A stretch of 64,000 nt of DNA from Rhizomicrobium palustre. GTDB lineage: Bacteria > Pseudomonadota > Alphaproteobacteria > Micropepsales > Micropepsaceae. The notes under the pieces are model-generated. The model did no database searches, was not told where the DNA came from, and worked only from the letters and a program-made list of their open reading frames with translations. Shown here piece by piece: positions 63,750-64,000 of this stretch. Made by a program: the position numbers and the translations under genes. Location of the stretch: contig NZ_JAASRM010000001.1 of NCBI RefSeq assembly GCF_011761565.1, forward strand, positions 1,550,139 through 1,614,138. The letters run 5' to 3'. Each line of letters begins with the position of its first letter. Position 1 is the first letter of the stretch.

Positions 63750-64000
63750 TGGCCCTGCGCATACTTCGGACCATTTTCGGACTAGCGGCGCTGGCTCTGC
63801 TGGTGGTGGCGCTGTGCGATGTCGCGCTGAACGGCCGCCTGCAGATGGTGACCCCCACCGAGTTCGGCGCCCTGGTGGCGATTGTCATCGCTTACGTTCT
63901 TTTTGCTGTCACAGAACTGCGCCGCCAAACCGAGCAGGCCGACCAGCAAAAAAGCCAATTCGAAGCGGTCGCTGCGCGGCTGGAAAATTCGCTGGCCCAA
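63750..64000 (+). CDS. Membrane protein with coiled coil, partial at right edge
   Basis: From the ATG at 63750 (AGGAG 8 bases upstream) 83 residues are seen before the window ends. There are two helices (IFGLAALALLVVALCDVAL and FGALVAIVIAYVLFAV) followed by a Gln/Glu-rich coiled coil (ELRRQTEQADQQKSQFEAVAARLEN). Such a start is common to signalling proteins (kinases, GGDEF/EAL), but the output domain is outside. Function unknown. Confidence 0.7.

Overview
The window is a 64 kb piece of a high-GC alphaproteobacterial chromosome. This rests on gene content and order: an lnt-corC-ybeY-phoH-miaB-plsC-fur-rimI-tsaB run, the DUF3576-leuS-lptE-holA block, a DUF1674/SdhAF4 protein, COQ7-type ubiquinone hydroxylase, a GTP cyclohydrolase II with a degenerate RibB-like N-terminus and a TipN-like coiled-coil protein. 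The style resembles Rhizomicrobium/Micropepsales, but the genus is only a guess. Almost all of it is ordinary chromosomal housekeeping DNA.

Layout. 1-6.4 kb: alpha-E/ATP-grasp pair, hemD-hisE, a SnoaL-like secreted protein, a membrane protein with a winged-helix regulator, a BAAT-type hydrolase and gluQ. 6.4-20 kb: hydrolases, HNH protein, S10 peptidase, methyltransferase with divergent TetR regulator, coq7, dsbB, a YgjP-type protease, PBP1A, an orphan response regulator, ribA, yggS and a ThiE-like gene. 19.9-20.6 kb: a two-gene accessory unit. 20.8-30.9 kb: pyrE, porin, leuS-lptE-holA, an AT-rich FRG-domain gene, hisF, a CHAD protein and an NTF2-like immunity protein. 31-36 kb: small secreted protein, VOC protein, phosphatase, xthA-tsaD and hemC. 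36-46 kb: the conserved lnt-to-nifU run on the minus strand. 46-54 kb: htpX-rsmB, the TipN-like protein, NnrU, GNAT, Hpt, chorismate mutase and a ferredoxin reductase/ferredoxin pair. 54.1-55.0 kb: a small element described below. 55-64 kb: DUF2975-HTH pair, comM, DUF3311 plus sodium:solute symporter, and pstC-pstA-pstB.

The most interesting region is 54137-55033. It is bounded by a 19-bp perfect direct repeat, which is the right half of the ferredoxin gene's terminator. Inside lie a tRNA with a class II (very long) variable arm but an isoleucine-type anticodon loop with anticodon UAU, its own terminator, and a small ribbon-helix-helix gene whose promoter sits in a nested inverted repeat. A tRNA that looks like Ile(UAU) in anticodon loop, discriminator and several identity pairs but has an 8-bp extra arm is unusual and is the best candidate here for something undescribed.

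Two families of intergenic palindromic repeats are scattered through the window (four loci of one, two of the other), plus a long palindromic element between pyrE and the porin gene. No CRISPR array, transposase, integrase or rRNA gene was seen.
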